From assembly GCA_963575745.1 (NCBI GenBank), contig CAUYUJ010017837.1, positions 799,190 through 863,189 on the forward strand: 64,000 nt of DNA. The letters run 5' to 3'. The DNA comes from Prorocentrum cordatum. Its lineage: Eukaryota > Sar > Dinophyceae > Prorocentrales > Prorocentraceae. Positions 20,701 through 29,441 of the stretch are shown here, piece by piece (within the stretch, counting starts at the first letter, position 1; each line of letters begins with the position of its first letter). Both the position numbers and the translations under genes were made by a program. The notes beneath the pieces are model-generated. The model ran no database searches. It saw only the letters and a program-made list of their open reading frames with translations, and was not told the origin of the DNA.

Positions 20701-22511
20701 TCTGGGCAGGCACCCAGGGGTGGTCCGATGCGCTCCGGGAGGCGGGCATGGAGGTCGGCCCAGCGGTCGAGCTGTACTCCGACCCTGAGCGTGGCAAAGG
20801 TTTACAGGAGGAGCACGACACCAGGCGTAAGGAGGTGCAGGAGGCGTTGCATGAGGAGGCCAAGCGCTGCGCATACCTGCTCTGGTGGCTCGGGTTCGAG
20901 CGCCGCACCTTCTGCCCGTGGATGCTGCGCAACGGGGGTACACGCACGTTCGACGCACCTGCTGGACGCCCTGATGGGCCGCAATGGGAAGTCGAGGGGG
21001 CGGCCATGGCCAACTTCGCAGGGCGCTTGTTCGAGGCCATCGCCGACGGGGGCGCGCTGCCGACGGCGGAGCACCCCGCCCCAGACGGCCGGTACCCCAA
21101 GGCGTACGACTTGGACCGGTGGCGCCAGATCCTGCGCAGGAAGGACGTCCTGGTGGTGCCCGTGGACCAGTGCGAGTACGGCCTCGGACCTCGGGAGGGC
21201 CTGGAGGGGGATGAGCGGTACCGGAAGCGATCGTGGTTGGTCACGTGCGTTCGTCAACTGCAGGAAGTGGCCCGCCGGTGCGCCCACCAGCACACGCATG
21301 TCGAGCTGAAAGGAGTCGACACGGTCACGAAGCACAAGCGCACGGCGGACGCGGGCCGTTACCCAGAGCAGTTGCTGCGCGCCATCACTCAGGCCATGAT
21401 CACCGAGGCCCTGGAGCTGGGTGCCACGCTGGCCAAGAGAAAGGGGGGGAGAGGCCCCCCACCGTCAACCATTTTTTCGGCGACCTCGGCGACGGCAGAG
21501 GGTTCGGGACCCACCGAGTCTTCGATCCTGCGGAGTTGGACGCTGGCTGGGCACATTTCCGAGGATGAGGAGGAGCAGGAGGAAGACACCAGGGAGACCG
21601 TCCACGTCGATCAGCAGCCAGGCGACCTACGCGATCGAGTCGGAGGAGTGGTCCCTGGGACCGACGGTGGTGCTGCCAATTTCTGGGCGGCTGCTCGGGC
21701 GGAGCCAGGGTACAGCGACGAGGCGTTCGGGCGCATGATCATGCGGGGCGCGGATCTGCTGGATGCGCATGGGGGCTGGCAGGAGGCCTCCACAGCGCTA
21801 CGCGCAGCCTGGAGAGCGGAACATGGGGACCACCTCCAGGGAGTTCACGACAGCTACCTGGAGGGGAAGGTGGAGCCGGAGCTCCTGGAGTACTTGAGGC
21901 GGGTCGCGACGAACGGGGTGGAGGTCAGGCACGAGGGGGAGATCACGAGGGTCAGGGCCAAGCCCCACCAGTCGGCGGCGCAGCATCAAGAGGAGGCGAG
22001 GCGTAAGATCTGGGACGACATCGTCAAAGGTAGAGCCTGGGCCGCCCCGTCCAGCCACCCAGGACTCGAGGGGATCATGGAGTCGCCCCAGGGCCGTGTC
22101 CCGAAGATGCGGCCTGACCGTACCATCGCCGACGAGGGTCGTTTCATCAACGACATGAGGGATGCCAACGAGGGATGCGACAAGCTGAATCACCCCCCGG
22201 CGAAGTTGCCGACCCACCGCGAGATTGCCCGGACAAATCCTTTGGCGGAGGTGCAGATGTCCGAAGGTGCGGATCTATCTGGCGAAGCGTGGCTTCCAGG
22301 CGGCGTTCAAACTGTTGTGGGTCGAGCTGCCCGGCCTCCGCATCATGGTGGTGAGTCTCCAAGGTCTGGCTGGGGCCGAACCGACGACGGTCCTCTACCT
22401 CACGATGGTGTTCGGGTGGACGGGTGCGCCAGGCGAGTGGGCAGTGTGGGGCCGCGGCGTGCAAGATGCATTCCAAGCCCACCGCCCGCCGGCAGAGGAG
22501 CTCCACGATGA
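17727..22511 (+). CDS. Large YR-element ORF with a methyltransferase-like domain
   Basis: About 1594 codons in one frame. Residues 1-290 are helical and unrecognised; a Gly run near 330-345 comes from a GAG microsatellite (18718-18760). A Cys/His cluster KCWDAACHDG ... CQRSHAEG (about 18880-18950) may bind zinc. The 165-bp foldback 19216-19380 is translated in frame. Residues about 990-1200 (20690-21330) resemble a SAM-methyltransferase-like module: VWAGTQGWSDALREAGMEVG, then NFAGRLFEAIADGG, AEHPAP, VVPVDQCEYGLG and RRCAHQHTHVELKG. The same E-H-P ... D-Q-C signature occurs in the copia element and the LINE of this window. The end overlaps the RT frame; RT begins after a frameshift near 22230, where RFINDMRDANEG on this frame leads into it. 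Confidence 0.75.
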   Translation: MGKDSDGMVKVMADIAHNLDLTNKRAEGAAAGKMGTLQSITKDHELLVMAARGCGRFRVAICPGDLGRALVKALLRMAEHSSALFKHHRWPTLINYRIAFAIATGSWGGKKVEALAAHALGVADWVTCPEELFDNYVPTTECKIEPRPEQPVDMLKWARQARNGIWAACLAHGAEHWHERSEALDYLIRQHEAKPRKYTARFVQDAWEELNGRWWEELRWKVKEVQRFCNKELMRKDDFIFAARTPTPEGPPLLTLPATFEVEDPDEYFKTVIFQRLVKTADNAYWENAHRAQLRPLAAGGVEEIEERHPAGALPQGPLGGSGGEKVGALTGGGGGGGGGGGEGGGVPKARASKVKLPAEVLSALTGPEVTESVKHGPNDSKGKPKCWDAACHDGRSKTAATCQRSHAEGTQSGEKAHWTVQAQYVKRGGLQTGPKIKIEDRLAKIKQLRADAQKEQAAKVQEGKDRAAQRGGRRGGAPGANRPAAVEEVTWPPEDRATRSIHIHCSLANPEPASGVYATRSWLGQEGRYTAAGFRMGLAREQWICIDLVAQEEHADMECTAQERELQELVQGPDKSWMPDYGSQEAVVLPSELPGDVPEVAKARLAMANRVRGSPEAKLVAGAPSRLRSHCHGRLLDGYLGGQVTPIEEIWQDAVELGDEGLASQARPYLASRVERVGGELEGPEVHVGKVVWGPAEEPGRGRVHIKGRIWDILDYRDQLAVTEELAEYLPDCQVGEAEERQCVFINTAAAHLCSNGKGDPSVAEVMKLAQQWRVAMWEEAKQAETFMGPPDAYIPITESDVRMFCHDTLHVAHDKDYRTLAAFPPPAWSETAAHVVRVDPWGRARLEVIAGAKYDPKVNGRDVWMLFYKGHLQVLIPPKVDADTLRGDFTGGHPPHEVLAAGWDIYLDDATQEDAKVPGDVAKRCPRCRAAREAGRERKAGEQDISGEDPRWRILGNWSNPAWKRYERHSQATGGTRPCWKGRALTAKEVWAGTQGWSDALREAGMEVGPAVELYSDPERGKGLQEEHDTRRKEVQEALHEEAKRCAYLLWWLGFERRTFCPWMLRNGGTRTFDAPAGRPDGPQWEVEGAAMANFAGRLFEAIADGGALPTAEHPAPDGRYPKAYDLDRWRQILRRKDVLVVPVDQCEYGLGPREGLEGDERYRKRSWLVTCVRQLQEVARRCAHQHTHVELKGVDTVTKHKRTADAGRYPEQLLRAITQAMITEALELGATLAKRKGGRGPPPSTIFSATSATAEGSGPTESSILRSWTLAGHISEDEEEQEEDTRETVHVDQQPGDLRDRVGGVVPGTDGGAANFWAAARAEPGYSDEAFGRMIMRGADLLDAHGGWQEASTALRAAWRAEHGDHLQGVHDSYLEGKVEPELLEYLRRVATNGVEVRHEGEITRVRAKPHQSAAQHQEEARRKIWDDIVKGRAWAAPSSHPGLEGIMESPQGRVPKMRPDRTIADEGRFINDMRDANEGCDKLNHPPAKLPTHREIARTNPLAEVQMSEGADLSGEAWLPGGVQTVVGRAARPPHHGGESPRSGWGRTDDGPLPHDGVRVDGCARRVGSVGPRRARCIPSPPPAGRGAPR
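19216..19380. mobile_element. 165-bp foldback inserted in frame in the YR-element ORF
   Basis: GGGCGACGAGATCTATACAT at 19216 is the reverse complement of the sequence ending at 19380, and the pairing extends for roughly 38 nt before mismatches. The centre GTGTATACGCC ... GGAGGGCAGATACAC also pairs. The length is 55 codons with no stop on the coding strand, so the ORF is kept. The building blocks (CCTGGCCAGG, GTGTATA.GCC) recur in the foldback at 63590-63753. Confidence 0.85.
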
Positions 22512-25500
22512 CGGGGTGGTCCTGGTCGACGACGGGGTGTTGGTGGAGCCGGCCTTGGGTGCGAGGCCGTGGCTGTCGGCGTGGACGTTCGACGCGATGT
22601 CGAAGCTGCTCCTCGGCGATAGCTCGATCAACCTGGAGAAGCTAGCGGGGGAAGGCGAGTTCAGCACCGAGAAGCTCATCTGGGGCTTGCTCGTTGACCG
22701 TGCGACGCTCCCGGAACCCAAGATCCAGAAGATGAGCTACTTGCTTCAGGAGGCGGAGCTCGAGCCGGGGCAGCGCGTGGTGCGGCTGAAGACGGTGCAG
22801 CGACTCCGTGGGTTGGGTACCCACTTCGCGGCGGTCAACCAGGCGCTGGGCACGGAGCTGGGGGCGCTGGACGCCCTGATGTGTCAGCCAGACGGGCCCA
22901 CCGCACGGGCGACGCCGAGAGGAGGTGAGGAGCAAGAGGTGGCGTGGCAGGAGTTCTGGGATAGCTGCGACATGCTACGGGTGATGGTCGCAAGACCGGA
23001 GACGCGGGGCACAACTTTCCTCACCTCGTTCGCGTGCATGCTCGAGCCGCGGGAGCGGTTGGCCATGCCGGGCACCATGGAGCAGGTGGCGTGGGTAGGT
23101 GGCGACTCGACCCTGGAAGTGGCGGGGCAGATCGACTGGGCGGCTAAGGTCTACGCGAGGCAGGAGCTCGCTGGCTACATGGACGCTTTGAAGGCGGCCG
23201 CTGGTCTGCCCGAGGAGTGGGTCATCATTGCGCTCGGGAAGCTGTCCTGTATCGTTGGCCTCGCAGTCGCCCGCGGACGAGAGTGGCGAGAGCGGCTGAT
23301 CATCTACGTGGGGGACAACCAGACGGTCCAGCGGTGGGTTGAGACCCGTCGCCCGAAGAACCGGATGGCGAGGCACCTGGTGAGGCCCCCCAACTACGTG
23401 GAGGCCAAATACCATTGTCGCGTCTTGGCGGCACCGTATATCAGGACGTACAGCAATGAGATGGCGGACATGATCACCAGGGCCGACGTGAGCGAGGTCA
23501 GGCGACGTATGGACGAGAAGGGTTTCGAGCTGATCGACCTGGCCGGCACGTGGGCAGAGGTGCTGTCCCAGAGCTACGAGAGGCGCGTCCACGCGGTCGC
23601 CCTCGTGGACCCCGAGGACTGGCAGGTTGCCGTGCAGCTCATGGCGCGCCGGTCGCCGGGAGAGGTCCCGCGCCCGCTGCTGCAGACGGCCTGGCGCGTG
23701 GTGGAGGAGGTGAGGAGCACGATGGCCCCGTGCGCCCGGGCCGCGGGCGCGCTGGGGGCACGCGGCGAGGCTGAGCTGGCGAGGGGATGGCCCGGCTTCC
23801 AGGCAAGCGGAGCAGCGAGCGGGAGCCACCTGACTCTGGCGGTGACTTCGCTCGGCCCGTCGCGAGTTGTTTCGCATTTGCAGGACTTCACCCAGGAACT
23901 GCGTGGGATGGCCGCACCGTGGGCGTTGGTCGATGCACCGCCGGGCCCTACGGTGGCAGACGTGCTGAAGTTCTTTCGAGACATGGGCTGGAGTGCGGTC
24001 GAGGACGGGCGCGTGTGCAGTGAGTTCGGTGACCCAGTTGCCCAGCGGAAGGTTTGGGTGCTGGCGTCGAAGGCTGGAACGCCGGTGCCAGCGGGATTGT
24101 TGAGGGGCCAGGGCGCGAAGCCCCCACCCCCACTGCCAATGGAGGGAGGAATGCTGAACGCGCGCCGAGTCGAGGAGAGCGAGTGGCTGGCGCCCGAGGA
24201 CGGGCGCCTGGTGGTGGACCCGCGGGCAGCGAGGTCACCGCACCACCTCCCACGCATCATTGGCCACTGGCACCCGCGGGGGCACACTGGCAGGCGCCCT
24301 GTGTACGGCAGTTCAGGTCCCGCACCGACCCCTAGGGTGGAGGAGAGCGGAGCGCTGGAGTCTGTCCTGGTCTATGACGCAAAGGGCCCCCCACCGGGCG
24401 CCCAGCCACTCCAGGCGCAGGAGGTGTGGCACATACGCAGGGGAGCCAGTGTCGATTGGGAGCACTTGCGCGCGCAGGTGAGCCAGGAGGACGTGCTGAG
24501 GGGAGTCCTCCGCGCGTGCCCACCGCGTGCTGCCGCGGCGGCGCTGACCGCCGCGCTCATGCAAGCGGAGGCGGCCACGGAGACAGGAGGGAGGACCGCG
24601 GGCATCTGCCGTCGGCCAGAGGAGGAGGAGAGGAGGCGAGAGCTCACGAGCTGGCTTCAGGCCGACGACAGGCGCAGGCAGGAAGCAGCGAGGAGGTGTG
24701 AGCGGCGCGGCGGCATGCTGCCAGGAGGGCCCACCTCGCCCACGACTCCGCCCCCGGGCACGCCGCGGCGGGAGGAGCCGTCACCGAGGCACCCCCCGCC
24801 CAAGGCGGCGCCGGGCGGCCGCCTGCCCCCCATCTGGGAGGAGCAGCAGCCCGTGGTGGCGAAGGCGCCGCCGCGCGCGGCCAAGGAGGGCCTGCCGCCC
24901 AAGGGGCCGCCCACCAAAGCTGCACCGTGCGGGCCAGCGGGAGGAGGAGGAAACCCGTCCTTCGGCCGGAGCCGACACGCTGGGGGCTCTGAGGACGAGA
25001 ACTGGGGCGACTGGACGCCGGCAGGGAGGCGTGAGAATGGCAAAGGGGCGGGGGCTGGCGCCAGCAGCGCGGGTCAGGCCCCTCCCCCCCCAGAGGCGAT
25101 GGACACCCTGCGCCCGTGTTTGCTCCCAGGTTGCCCCTACTTGGAGCATTCCCGACCTGCGACTGCCGTTGGCGGCGGGCCGCTGTGGCGGCCCGGGTTC
25201 TGCTGCAACAAATGTGCGGGGCGGTCGGAGGGGGGCGAATGGGCGGAAGGAGGCGCGAAGCACTTCAAGCACAGCGAGAAGATGCCTCACGGCCAGCCAC
25301 CTGCCGAAGGAGACGGGCCGCCAGTGGTTGCGGCGGCTGGCAAGAGGCGCAAGCAAGAAGTTGCTGAGGTGGCCGCCTGGGTGCTGGCCGCCGCCGCCCT
25401 GGCGGCGCCCGCTCCAGGACTGGGGGCAGTGGAGGAGCGAGGTGAGGAGAGCGGCAGCCGCGGCAGCCAGAGCGAGGAGTGCCCACCCCCGTCACCAGGA

Positions 25501-25686
25501 GAGCTCGTCGACGGGCGCGCGCAAAGCGGGCGGCAGCCCGGCAGCGGAAGGCGGAGGCGGACCGGCTCAAGAACGCAGCCAGGCGCTCGGGTGAGGGACA
25601 AGCTGGGCACATCCGACTCAGGGCGAGGACCCCCCCTGCGCCAGCAGAGGTCAAGCAGGCGGAGGCGTCAGAGTAAGAGCCCCTGA
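22225..25686 (+). CDS. Reverse transcriptase-RNase H of the YR retroelement
   Basis: RT motifs in order: RGFQAAFKLLWVELPG (about 22280-22330), VFGWTGAPGEWAVWGRG (about 22410-22460) and the catalytic VVLVDDGVLVEP (22517-22552). An RNase H-like domain follows with GGDSTLEVAGQIDW (23099-23140), IIYVGDNQTVQRWVE (23300-23345) and RTYSNEMADMITRAD (23443-23490). About 23890-24090 reads VDAPPG ... CSEFGDPVAQRKVWVLASK, which resembles the end of a C5-cytosine methyltransferase and is held weakly. The C-terminal part is Pro/Gly-rich with a Cys/His cluster RPCLLPGC ... FCCNKC (25110-25220). These proteins copy element RNA to DNA. The 5' edge overlaps the upstream ORF by 287 nt in another frame, so a -1/+1 shift is needed or has arisen by mutation. 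Confidence 0.85.
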   Translation: MPGQILWRRCRCPKVRIYLAKRGFQAAFKLLWVELPGLRIMVVSLQGLAGAEPTTVLYLTMVFGWTGAPGEWAVWGRGVQDAFQAHRPPAEELHDDGVVLVDDGVLVEPALGARPWLSAWTFDAMSKLLLGDSSINLEKLAGEGEFSTEKLIWGLLVDRATLPEPKIQKMSYLLQEAELEPGQRVVRLKTVQRLRGLGTHFAAVNQALGTELGALDALMCQPDGPTARATPRGGEEQEVAWQEFWDSCDMLRVMVARPETRGTTFLTSFACMLEPRERLAMPGTMEQVAWVGGDSTLEVAGQIDWAAKVYARQELAGYMDALKAAAGLPEEWVIIALGKLSCIVGLAVARGREWRERLIIYVGDNQTVQRWVETRRPKNRMARHLVRPPNYVEAKYHCRVLAAPYIRTYSNEMADMITRADVSEVRRRMDEKGFELIDLAGTWAEVLSQSYERRVHAVALVDPEDWQVAVQLMARRSPGEVPRPLLQTAWRVVEEVRSTMAPCARAAGALGARGEAELARGWPGFQASGAASGSHLTLAVTSLGPSRVVSHLQDFTQELRGMAAPWALVDAPPGPTVADVLKFFRDMGWSAVEDGRVCSEFGDPVAQRKVWVLASKAGTPVPAGLLRGQGAKPPPPLPMEGGMLNARRVEESEWLAPEDGRLVVDPRAARSPHHLPRIIGHWHPRGHTGRRPVYGSSGPAPTPRVEESGALESVLVYDAKGPPPGAQPLQAQEVWHIRRGASVDWEHLRAQVSQEDVLRGVLRACPPRAAAAALTAALMQAEAATETGGRTAGICRRPEEEERRRELTSWLQADDRRRQEAARRCERRGGMLPGGPTSPTTPPPGTPRREEPSPRHPPPKAAPGGRLPPIWEEQQPVVAKAPPRAAKEGLPPKGPPTKAAPCGPAGGGGNPSFGRSRHAGGSEDENWGDWTPAGRRENGKGAGAGASSAGQAPPPPEAMDTLRPCLLPGCPYLEHSRPATAVGGGPLWRPGFCCNKCAGRSEGGEWAEGGAKHFKHSEKMPHGQPPAEGDGPPVVAAAGKRRKQEVAEVAAWVLAAAALAAPAPGLGAVEERGEESGSRGSQSEECPPPSPGELVDGRAQSGRQPGSGRRRRTGSRTQPGARVRDKLGTSDSGRGPPLRQQRSSRRRRQSKSP

Positions 25687-26620
25687 TGGAGACGACGCGG
25701 GCGGTCGGTCAGGCCTACCGTGCACTCGCCCAACGAGTGGATTTCCAGAGGACAGGGGCCTGGGCGGCCCCCGAGGAGGGTCGAGGCCCGGGGCGGGCCA
25801 CCAGGGCGGAGACACCAGCCGCCACCCCTCGGCCTGGCCGAGAGCCGCTCCCGCAGCCGGAAGGCCCGGCTGGCCGAGAGCCGCTCCCGCAGCCGGAAGG
25901 CCAGGCACCTCCCCCTGGGGGGTCGAGCGGGTCGGGTGGGCCGGCAGTGTTGCCGCAGCCCGCTCGCTACAGAGCGCAGCACGATCCGCTCGGGCACCCG
26001 ACGAGGGCACAGCCGCCGCGAGGGGCAGGAGAGCCGGGTCAGGATGCGCGCCCAGGAAGGCTCGGCGGACCGGCGCACTCGGCTGAGGACACGAGGGACT
26101 CCCGGTCGCCTGATTCCTACTCGGAGGAGGAGGAGTCTGAGGGCGCAGAGGAGGAGGCCCCGACGCGTGCGCGGGCGCGGGCGTTCGACAGGGGCCCAGC
26201 GGAGCGCCCCCGGGAGGAGGAGGAGGAGACGCCGCCAGGGGCGGCTGCACGGACCGCCCGCGGCCCCACCGAGGGCCAGCCGGGTGGGCGCCCCCGCTCG
26301 CCGCGCCGCGTCGCCCATCGGCGTGAAGAAGGAGAGGAGCCTGGGCGTGAGGAGGTGGTGCTGCGGGAGGCGCCGGCGGCTAGGCCGCCCGGGGACATCG
26401 ACCCGGAGGCGGTGAGCCGGTACTTGGCGGCAGCAGAGGGCAGCGGCCAGGGCAGTGAGGGTCTAGGGCGGCAGCTGAGGCGGATCGCCAGGGATGACTC
26501 CAGGCGCGCTGGCGGGCGCGCGGATGCAGGTTACGCGCCAGAGCTCCAGAGGTTGGTGGACGCAGCAGTGGTGGCTTCGGTGGCCAAGGGAACGAAGGCG
26601 ACCTACGGACCTACGGGGTG
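25686..26620 (+). CDS. Low-complexity linker ORF leading into the YR integrase
   Basis: An open frame of about 310 codons follows the RT stop directly. It is rich in Pro, Arg, Gly and Glu with an acidic SEEEESEGAEEEAPT block, and ends LQRLVDAAVVASVAKGTKATYG, which looks like the start of the SAM-like N-terminal domain of tyrosine recombinases. The natural continuation then moves to another frame near 26615. Confidence 0.5.
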
Positions 26621-27695
26621 GCTTGGAGGCAGTGGACGACTTTCAGTCGAATCCGCCGGAGGTCGCCGATTCTGCGTGGTGAGACGCGCGAGGAGCGCCA
26701 CCAGGATGAGGAGGAGCTGCTGCTGTTCATGGTACACCTGTACAACAGCCTGAAGCGATCGCACGGCGCGATACGGTCGAAGTTTCTGGGGATCCGCTCG
26801 CAGCACGTGATGTTGGGGGAGCCCGACCCCTTGGCGGGTAAGCCGCGGCTGTGGATGGCGCTGAACGGGATCGGAACTGGCAGGGCCCAGGGCGGAGGAA
26901 GCTCCCAGTCACGACCAAGATGCTGAGGAGGATCCGAGGCATGCTGAAGCCGGACACCTGCGCGGACGACGCGGCCCTGTTCCTCTGCGTGATCTTCGCT
27001 TTCTTTTTCATGATGCGGATCGGGGAGTATGCCCACTCGGGCACTGGGACTTGAAGAAGGTCCTGGCCGGACTGGACATTGCCCCGAAATGCAAGGGTGA
27101 GCAGGTGGGCCACTTCGCCGCGGCGGATGAGGTGGTGCTGTCGTTCAAGTCGTCGAAGGCCGACCAGAAGGGAGCAGGGCAGGCTAGGAACCACTACCGC
27201 TCGAGCGACCCGTTCGGCATATGCCCAGTGTGGGCGGCGGAGTGCTACAACCAATGGTTCCCGAGCCGCATCTCAGGCAAAGAGGCGCACTTGCCGCTCG
27301 CGAGGTGGGCGGACGGCAGCCCGATCACGCGGGGGCGCATCCAGGACCTGCTCCAGAGGGCAGCGGCGCTGGAGGGCTACCCGCCGGACAGGTTCAAGAG
27401 CCACTCGCTCCGCATCGGCGGAGCGACCGCCCTGTACCACTGTTTCCAGGACGCCGAGCTGGTGAAGCGGTGGGGGCGGTGGAACAGCGGCGCCTTTCAC
27501 CAGTACCTGTGGGAGGCAAACAAGGATGCAGCCGGCGTGTCGGAGGCGATGGAGAAGTCCGTCGCAACCTTGCACGTGGGCTACAAGGCGTCGGCGGCCA
27601 GCGAAGGTATGGCGGCGGACGCGAAGGGAGAGCTGTCCAGTGAGGGCGGCTGGAGGTCTGACCATCTGGGTCAGGTCGAAGATTGGACAGCGTGA
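26550..27695 (+). pseudogene. Tyrosine recombinase (integrase) of the YR retroelement, frameshifted
   Basis: The recombinase is spread over three frames (joins near 26615, 26890 and 27052). The N-terminal part includes LLLFMVHLYNSLKRSHGAIR and the core part FAFFFMMRIGEYAHS, whose Arg fits catalytic Arg I. The final frame (27051-27695) contains FKSHSLRIGGATALY, matching the H-x-x-R box, then KRWGRWNSGAFHQYLWEAN with the nucleophile Tyr. Such enzymes insert circular element DNA through a covalent 3'-phosphotyrosine. The catalytic residues are visible but the frameshifts make this copy unlikely to be active. Confidence 0.8.
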
Positions 27696-27945
27696 GGCCC
27701 AGCGAAGGCGAGGCCAGAAGTTTCGCGCCGCGGTGCGGCGCCGCTGAGGAGGTCAGCGCTGGATTGCCCGCGCTCCGGTGGGGCGGCGGCCTGGGGGCAG
27801 CGGTGGCCGTCAGGAGCGGCGGAGGTGAAGAGCTCGAGGGCCGGGGCGCCCCGCCAGCGCGGCCCCCGAGGAGAGGTGGAGGAGGTCTGTGCCGCGCGGC
27901 GTGAGGAGCGGCGGAGGTGAGGAGCTCGGGGGCGCCCCGCCAGTG

Positions 27946-28108
27946 GGGAGCGGCCAAGAGGGGGGTGTCCAAGAGGGGGGGGTGCAAATCATGACCGGCG
28001 GCATGTGCGCGGCCCAGCGGGGGGGCCAGGGACGTAATGAAACAAGAAGAGGCGCCGTGAAATCTGGGGAAATATCATGGCCCCCGCCATGATATCCCCC
28101 CCCCCCCT
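27946..28108. repeat. Dispersed repeat, copy 2 (partner 4395-4558)
   Basis: Nearly identical to 4395-4558, including GTGCAAATCATGACCGGCGG and the GATATCC-poly-C end. It lies between the recombinase stop and the B1 repeat, in the 3' non-coding part of the YR element. Confidence 0.8.
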
Positions 28109-28295
28109 CTTTGCCGCCCCCGACAGTGCGGTCCCCGAGGAGAGGTGGAGGAGGCCGCCGGGGCGCCCCGCCAGCTGCGGCCTCCGATGGGGAGGCGGAG
28201 GAGGTCTGTGCCGCGCGGCGCGAGGCGCCCAGCGGCGAGCCCCGTTCGGCAGCTACCCGCAAGTCACGGGCGCCGAGGGTGTGTGAGGAGCTGGG

Positions 28296-28541
28296 TGGCC
28301 GCGGGGCCGCCGGTCCGGCGGCGCAGCTGGGCCTCCGCCGAGGCCCAGCACGAGCAGAGGAGGGCGGAGCGCGTGGGCCTGTGGTTGCCAAAACGCGCGC
28401 GCCTGCTCCTGCCGCTAGCGCTTGAGTATGTTTAGCCCAAACAGTGTTCGTGTTCTCGGCCGTGTGCGCGTGAGCGCGAAGATTGCCGCGCCGTCTCGGG
28501 CGCTCACTGTTTGGTTTCTGCCGGGCACTCTCTCACTTAAA
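28296..28541 (+). repeat. B1 repeat of the YR element
   Basis: From GGCCGCGGGGCCGCCGGTCC to TCTCTCACTTAAA. The same block recurs as the second half of each unit starting at 28542 and 28991. Confidence 0.8.
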
Positions 28542-28990
28542 CGTGGGAGTTTGAGCGTGCGTAAAACGCAAGGTTTCAGGGAGTAAGTGCCTGGTGAGGG
28601 GGAAGGGCCCTCTGCTGCCCTCTGTCCCTTTCCCCCTCTCCGCGGCCCTTTTGGGGCTCAAGTTTCTCCTCGGGCCCTTCCCTCCCGGGCCCTCCCTGGC
28701 CCTTCGTAGGACCTTTTTTCGGCCTTGACCGCGGAGCGGTTCGGGCCGGCCGCGGGGCCGCCGGTCCGGCGGCACAGCTGGGCCTCCGCCGAGGCCCAGC
28801 ACGAGCAGAGGGGGGCGGAGCGCGTGAGCCTGCGGTTGCCAAAGCGCGCGCGCCTGCTCCTGCCGCTAGCGCCTGTATATGTTTAGCCCAAACAGTGTTC
28901 GTGCTCTCGGCCGCGTGCGTGAGCGTGAAGATTGCCGCGCCGTCTCGGGCGCTCACTGTTTGGTTTCTGCCGGGCACTCTCTCACTTAAA
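28542..28990 (+). repeat. A2-B2 terminal unit of the YR element
   Basis: 449 bp starting CGTGGGAGTTTGAGCG. The first half matches the left repeat A1 (13397); the second half matches B1. The A half contains GGCCCTTTTGGGGCTCAAG, which resembles the dinoflagellate spliced leader end with substitutions. Confidence 0.85.
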
Positions 28991-29441
28991 CGTGGGAGTT
29001 TGAGCGTACGTAAAACGAAAGGTTTCAGGAAGTAAGCGCCTGGTGAGGGGGAAGGGCCCTCTCCTGCCCTCTGTCCCTTTCCCCCTCTCCGCGGCCCTTT
29101 TGGGACTCAAGTTTCTCCTCGGGCCCTTCCCTCCCAGGCCCTCCCTGGCCCTTCGTAAGACCTTTTTTCGGCCTTGACCGCGGAGCGGTTCGGGCCGGCC
29201 GCGGGGCCGCCGGTCCGGCGGCACAGCTGGGCCTCCGCCGAGGCCTAGCACGAGCAGAGGAGGGCGGAGCGCGTGAGCCTGCGGTTGCCAAAACGCGCGC
29301 GCCTGCTCCTGCCGCTAGCGCCTGTATATGTTTAGCCCAAACAGTGTTCGTGCTCTCGGCCGTGTGCGCGTGAGCGTGAAGATTGCCGCGCCGTCTCGGG
29401 CGCTCACTGTTTGGTTTCTGCCAGGCACTCTCTCACTTAAA
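28991..29441 (+). repeat. A3-B3 terminal unit of the YR element (tandem copy)
   Basis: 451 bp, nearly identical to 28542-28990, ending TCTCTCACTTAAA. The third copy extends the usual split direct repeat structure. Confidence 0.85.

Larger units (their letters stand above)
13397..29441 (+). mobile_element. Tyrosine-recombinase (DIRS/Ngaro-like) retroelement
   Basis: The order is left repeat A1 (13397), a Cys/His-rich membrane ORF, a large ORF with a methyltransferase-like domain, RT plus RNase H, tyrosine recombinase (to 27695), then B1 (28296-28541) and two tandem A-B units (28542-28990 and 28991-29441). The A1 ... B1-A2-B2 arrangement is the split direct repeat expected of YR retroelements, which integrate by recombination and leave no target duplication; I found none. 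The copy is decayed: stop codons, several frameshifts, a MITE insertion and a foldback. The extra A-B unit is unusual and could come from recombination between copies. Confidence 0.82.
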
